Shown here: positions 58,609-64,000 of the stretch, piece by piece | How positions within the stretch are numbered: position 1 is the first letter of the stretch | Layout of the letters: every line of letters begins with the position of its first letter | Source of the DNA: Escarpia spicata | Lineage: Eukaryota > Annelida > Polychaeta > Sabellida > Siboglinidae | DNA: 64,000 nucleotides | Direction of reading: 5' to 3' | Assembly: GCA_963995525.1 (NCBI GenBank) | Contig: OZ023205.1 | Coordinates: 58,606,000-58,669,999 of the forward strand | The notes under the pieces: generated by a model | What the model was told of the DNA's origin: nothing | Databases searched by the model: none | The model's input: only the letters and a program-made list of their open reading frames with translations | Program-made: the position numbers and the translations under genes

Positions 58609-58998
58609 CTGGGAGGCAATACAGATGAATATAGTGATCTCTTCCCTTCCTCCATTCCTCCCTCTCTCTCTCTCTGTGTCTCTCAATCCCTCTTTCCCTA
58701 CCCCCCACTCACACTCCCTCCCTCTCTCTCGCTCTCCTTCCATCCATCTCTCCCTCCCTCCCTCCCTCTCACTCCCCCCCCCTCTCTCTCTCCCTCCCTC
58801 CCTCCCCATCCATCCCTCCCTCTCTCTCTCTGTGTCTCTCAATCCCTCTTTCCCTACCCCCCTCTTACTCTCCCTACCTCTCTCTCTCTCTGTCGTTATC
58901 CTTCCATCCATCTCTCCCTCCCTCTCTCTGTCCCTCCCTCCTTCTCTCTCACTCCCTCTCTCTTTCTCTCATTCTCCCTCTCTCTCTCTCTCTCCCTC

Positions 58999-59310
58999 TC
59001 GCACCGATGCAGCTACAAACCACTAATTTACATTGGTGTCATCTGGTGAATCACCACTCAATTGAATGAAAAAGACTATCCGGAAAGTCATGCATATAAA
59101 AGACATAAAAGTAAATAACTCTAACGAAACCTATCGTTGTATTTTCTCAAATGCATCGTCAATTGGTGGATCAGAGGCCAATGGTCTAAACAAACCATTC
59201 AAGCCAACATATGAAAATAGCAAGATGCGAGTAGACCTTGATGTCTCGAAGGAGACACACTTACAAGACTCCAATGTTAGCGTGTTAATACATAGATAAC
59301 TCACCAACTT
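58999..59310 (+). repeat. Block B, copy 2
   Basis: Second copy; open frame at 59,066-59,299, with Met, Lys and Glu replacing Ile, Arg and Val of copy 1. Confidence 0.55.
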
Positions 59311-59529
59311 CTAAGAGTGGTCCTGTAAGTTTACAGTATGACAATGTATCAAGGTTGGCACGTTTTCCCACCCTAGTAAATACCGGGCGGTAAATACCGG
59401 TAAAACCCGTCCTGGGAAAAACGCCAAGTAGTGGTAAAAACCGGGATAACTGGGACAAACTCTTAAAAGAATTATATTTGAAGATCTCTTGCAATACAAG
59501 CTACTGTACCATCACCAGAATGAATATAT

Positions 59530-60285
59530 ATATATGTGTTGGCTGTCACGTACTGCAGTGTTGCTACAGGCTCACCTCTATATGTTGGCTGTCATGTACT
59601 GGCAGTGTTGCTACAGGCCAACCTCTATGTGTTGGCTGTCGTGTACTTGCTACAGGCTCACCTCTATGTGTTGGTTGTCGTGTACTGGCAGTGTTGTTAC
59701 AGGCTCACCTCTATGTGTTGGCTGTCGTGTACTGGCAGTTTTGTTACAGGCTCACCTCTATGTGTTGGCTGTCATGTACTGGCAGTGTTGCTACAGGCTC
59801 ACCTCTATGTGTTGACTGTCAAGTACTGGAAGTGATGCTACAGGCTAACCTCTATGTGTTGGCTGTCATGTACCTGCGGTGTTGCTACAGGCTCAACTCT
59901 ATGTGTTGACTGTCGTGTACTGGCAGTGTTGCTACAGGCTCACCTCTATGTGTTGGCTGTCGTGTACTGGCAGTGTTGCTACAGGCTCACCTCTATGTGT
60001 TGGCTGTCGTGTACTGGCAGTTTTGCTACAGGCACACCTCTATGTGTTGGCTGTCATGGCAGTGTTGCTACAGGCTCATCTCTTTGTGTTGGCTGTCATG
60101 TACCTGGAGTGTTGCTACAGGCTCACCTCTATGTGTTGGCTGTCGTGTACTGGCAGTGTTGCTACAGGCTCACCTCTATGTGTTGGCTGTCATGTACCTG
60201 CAGTGTTGCTACAGGCTCACCTCTATGTGTTGGCTGTCATGTACTGGCAGTGTTACTACAGGCTCACCTCTGTGTTGCTAATTCA
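59530..60285. repeat. 47-bp minisatellite C, second array, about 16 copies
   Basis: Same unit and neighbours as the array at 55.1 kb, shifted by one 4.4-kb period, with a different set of short deletions. Its right end borders an acceptor-like TTTGTTTCTCAG on the minus strand. Confidence 0.9.
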
Positions 60286-60355
60286 CCATGCTATTTCTGA
60301 GAAACAAATACATATGAATATAGTGATCTCTCTATTTCTTTCTCTCTCTCTCGTT

Positions 60356-60615
60356 CTCCCTCCCTCCCTCCCTCCCTCCCTCCCTCCCTCCCTCCCTCCC
60401 TCCCTCCCTCCCTCCCTCCCTCCCTCCCTCCCTCCCTCCCTCCCTCCCTCCCTCCCTCCCTCCCTCCCTCCCTCCCTCCCTCCCTCCCTCCCTCCCTCCC
60501 TCCCTCCCTCCCTCCCTCCCTCCCTCCCTCCCTCCCTCCCTCCCTCCCTCCCTCCCTCCCTCCCTCCCTCCCTCCCTCCCTCCCTCCCTCCCTCCCTCCC
60601 TCCCTCCCTCCCTCC
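60356..60615. repeat. Uninterrupted (CCCT)n microsatellite, about 260 bp
   Basis: About 65 perfect CCCT units on the plus strand, so (AGGG)n on the minus strand. The equivalent positions at 53.6, 56.0, 58.0 and 62.1 kb have only short CCCT runs, so this copy expanded recently. Confidence 0.97.
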
Positions 60616-60997
60616 TCTCGGTCTCTCTCCCTCCCTCTACCTCCAACCCTCCCTCCCTCCTTCCCTCCTTTATTCCCTCCCTCCCTCCATCCCTGTCTCT
60701 CACTCCCCCCTGTCTCTTCAGCACTATATAGCACTGAAGAGAAAATCAGCAGGCATGGGAGCTCATAAAGGATTTTGGAAGTTTGGAACAATGTCAAATG
60801 TCAGTAAAACTACTACATCAGTACATTTCAAAGTTCATGCCAATAGCAAAAAGGCACAACTGTCATATAATTGAAGTTTTCTACCGTAACAATAGGACTG
60901 AGTAAAAAGTTGTTCCTAAATTTCTAAACAGAGAACCTACTGCCATGTTTGTGCAAGAAAAATCAAATGAAGTAGTTTGTAGTACTTTCAAGATTAC

Positions 60998-61141
60998 CTT
61001 TTCGGCAACGTGATTGATGTCAGAGGTCAGTGGCATATCATCAGGGGTCATTGGCTGGTCAGTACCATAGGCCGTGGCGATGAGACTGGGACTATCATCT
61101 TTGGAGTGGTGGTCGTGACCCTTGTTGCTCTTCTTTTCATG
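60998..61141 (-). CDS. Exon-like block E, copy 7
   Basis: 144 bases, the equivalent of copy 3, sharing its one-codon deletion and its Tyr substitution. Confidence 0.5.
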
Positions 61142-61885
61142 CTGGGAGGCAATACAGATGAATATAGTGATCTCTTCCCTCCCTTCCTCGCTCCTTCCCT
61201 CCCTCCCTCTCTCTCTGTGTGTGTCTCTCAATCCCTCTTTCCCTACCCCCCACTCACTCTCCCTCCCTCTCTCTCTCTCTCGTTCTCCTTCCATCAATCT
61301 CTCCATCCCTCTCTCCCTCCCTCCCTCCCTGCCTCCCTCTCTCTATTCCTCCCCCATCTCACTCTCCCTCCCTCTCTCTCGTTCTCTTTCCATCCATCCC
61401 TCTCTCCTTCCCTGTCTGTCTTACTCCCTCCCTCCTTCTGTCTCTCACTCCCTCTCTCTTTCTCTCCTTCTCCTTCTCTCTCATTCTCCCTCTCTCTCCC
61501 CCTCTCTCTCTATTTCTCTCACTCTCTCCTTCCCTCCCTACCTCCTTCCCTCACTCTCTCCCTTATTCCCTCCCTCCCTCTCTCTCACCCCCCCCCCCTC
61601 TCTCTTCAGCACTATATAACACTGAAGAGAAAACCAGCAGGCATGGTTGCTCATAAAAGTGATTGGAAGTGTGGAACAATGTCAAATGTCAATAAAACTA
61701 CTACATCTGTACAGTTCAAAGTTCATGCCAATAGCAAAAAGGCACAACAGTCATATAATTGACTTTTTCTACCGTAATAATAGGAGTGAGTAAAAAGTTT
61801 GTCTGAAATTTGTAAAGAGAGAACCTACTGCCATGTTCATGCAAGAAAAATCAAATTAAGTAGTTTGTAGTACTTTCAAGATTAC

Positions 61886-62071
61886 CTTTTCGGCAACATG
61901 ATTCATGTCAGAGGTCACTGGCATATCATCAGTGGTCATTGGCTGGTCAGATGTCACTGGCATATCATCAGGGGTCATTGGCTGGTCAGTACCATTGGCC
62001 GTGGCGATGAGGAGACTGGGACTGTCATCTTTGGAGTGGTGGTGGTGACCCTTCTTGCTCTTCTTTTCATG
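61886..62071 (-). CDS. Exon-like block E, copy 8, with a 39-base in-frame duplication
   Basis: 186 bases. The segment encoding MTPDDMPVTSDQP is internally duplicated (second version MTTDDMPVTSD), adding exactly 13 codons. Reading frame and splice motifs are preserved. Confidence 0.5.
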
Positions 62072-62547
62072 CTGGGAGGCAATACAGATGAATATAGTGA
62101 TCTCTCTATTTCTTTCTCTCTCTCTCGTTCTCCCTCCCTCCCATCCTCCCTCCCTCCCTCTCCCCTCTCGGTCTCTCTCCATCCCTCTACCTCCACCCCT
62201 CCCTCCCTCCTTCCCTCCTTTATTTACTCCCTCCCTCCCTCGCTCCCTCTCACTCCCCCCTCTCTCTTCAGCACTATATAGCACTGAAGAGAAAATCCGC
62301 AGGCATGGGTGCTCATAAAGGATTTTGGAAGTTTGGAACAATGTCAAATGTCAGTCAAACTACTACATCAGTACAATTCAAAGTTCATGCCAATAGCAAA
62401 AAGGCACAACTGTCATATAACTGAAGTTTTCTACCGTAACAATAGGACTGAGTAAAAGGTTGATCCTAAATTTCTAAAGAGAGAACCTACTGCCATGTTT
62501 GTGCAAAAAAAATCAAATGAAGTAGTTTGTAGTACTTTCAAGATTAC

Positions 62548-62694
62548 CTTCTCGGCAACGTGGTTGATGTCAGAGGTCAGTGGCATATCATCAGGGGTCA
62601 TTGTCTGGTAAGTACCATTGGCCGTGGCGATGAGGAGACTGGGACTATCATCTTTGGAGTGGTGGTCATGACCCTTGTTGCTCTTCTTTTCATG
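62548..62694 (-). CDS. Exon-like block E, copy 9
   Basis: 147 bases, the equivalent of copies 2 and 6, with TYQTMTP replacing TDQPMTP. Rightmost copy in the window. Confidence 0.5.
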
Positions 62695-62831
62695 CTGGGA
62701 GGCAGTACAGATGAATATAGTGATCTCTTCCCTCCCTCCATTCCTCCCTCTCTCTCACTGTCTCTCAATCCCTCTTTCCCTACCCCCCACTCACTCTCCC
62801 TCCCTCTCTCTCGCTCTCCTTCCATCCATCT

Positions 62832-62961
62832 CTCCCTCCCTCCCTCCCTCCCTCCCTCCCTCCCTCCCTCCCTCCCTCCCTCCCTCCCTCCCTCCCTCCC
62901 TCCCTCCCTCCCTCCCTCCCTCCCTCCCTCCCTCCCTCCCTCCCTCCCTCCCTCCCTCCCT
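62832..62961. repeat. (CCCT)n microsatellite, about 130 bp
   Basis: About 32 perfect CCCT units inside a longer CT-rich tract. A nearly pure CT-dinucleotide run follows at about 63,170-63,295. Confidence 0.95.
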
Positions 62962-63170
62962 CTCTCTCACTCCCCCCTCTCTCTCTCCCTCCCTCCCTCC
63001 CTCCCCTTCCATCCCTCCCTCTCTCTCTCTGTGTCACTCAATCCCTCTTTCCCTACCCTCCTCTTACTCTCCCTACCTCTCTCTCTCTCTCTCTCGTTCT
63101 CCTTCCATCCATCTCTCTGTCCGTCCCTCCTTCTCTCTCACTCCCTCTCTCTCTCTCTCTCTCATCCTCC

Positions 63171-63607
<437 letters not shown>

Positions 63608-64000
63608 TAATGGTGGTCCTGTACGTTTACAGTACGAAAATGTATAGTATTTTAGATTTGTTCAAGCTACCTCCCTTAGATTCCCACTACATTGGCTTGC
63701 TGCTAAATTTGAAAAACATGAATATTTCTCCCCAACAAACACTTAACTGAATCGTCCAGATTTTGGTGAATGATCGGGTGGTTGCAACCAGTCGGGGAGG
63801 GGTTTGGGCATAGATGCTATCCAGGAATGTACATTTGGAACTGTGTGTACAAGGGCTTGTATAAAAATTGAGTGGATTTTCTTCCCCTTCAAAGATAACT
63901 ACCATCAAACATAAAATATAAAATATGGTGAAAAATTATTGACTCTACTTTCTAATTTTTTTTATAGTTCATTGGTTGTCTCCTTTTACACAACATCCAC
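63608..64000. other. No recognisable feature
   Basis: AT-rich sequence after the end of the repeated region. The minus strand has a 73-codon open frame at 63,687-63,908 without recognisable motifs. Confidence 0.4.

Noticed and set aside
55074..60874. Open frames of 150-331 codons with repeated WLSCTGSVATGSPL peptides
   Set aside because: These follow the 47-bp minisatellite through three frames and fuse with CCCT-derived PSLPPSLP runs; no gene structure supports them.

Overview
The window is animal nuclear DNA. Its genes are split by GT-AG introns, the background is AT-rich, and it is full of non-LTR retrotransposon pieces, short DNA transposons and minisatellites. The transposon types and gene structures suggest a lophotrochozoan, most likely a mollusc. 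That is inference; no species-level marker is visible.

Three complete host genes can be built exon by exon, with every splice phase agreeing. FBXO7 (+, 7,326-19,768, 11 exons, 529 aa) is an SCF-type F-box protein with an N-terminal ubiquitin-like domain. UBA3 (-, 21,507-33,482, 15 coding exons, 443 aa) is the catalytic subunit of the NEDD8-activating enzyme. ARL6IP5 (+, 36,907-39,719, 3 exons, 178 aa) is a PRA1-family membrane protein. FBXO7 and UBA3 converge, with poly(A) signals that cross. UBA3 and ARL6IP5 diverge, as the human pair does. FBXO7 acts in cullin-1 ligases, which need the NEDD8 that UBA3 activates. A possible exon of an unidentified minus-strand gene lies at 707-865.

Region by region: 1-7.3 kb holds decayed LINE fragments and a hAT-like element with a perfect 8-bp target duplication. 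7.3-19.8 kb is FBXO7, with a 36-bp minisatellite in one intron and, just before the F-box exon, about 30 tandem copies of that exon's own splice acceptor. 21.5-33.5 kb is UBA3, where one exon is preceded by ten copies of its own acceptor and the next exon has a duplicated donor. 33.5-38.2 kb carries three copies of one short inverted-repeat transposon. 43.3-45.9 kb is a broken LINE holding a 462-bp DNA transposon. 45.9-52.8 kb is a GC-rich Polinton/Maverick (adintovirus-like) element with capsid, protease, integrase and packaging ATPase genes. Several of its genes are frameshifted, no DNA polymerase is visible, and it stops inside the ATPase.

The last stretch, 52.8-63.6 kb, is a higher-order tandem repeat of about 4.4 kb made of CT-rich tracts, 47-bp minisatellites and nine copies of one minus-strand exon-like block. 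In all nine copies the block is flanked by AG and GT, stays open in the same frame and has a length divisible by three. The most unusual signals in the window are this exon array and the junction-spanning minisatellites in FBXO7 and UBA3.
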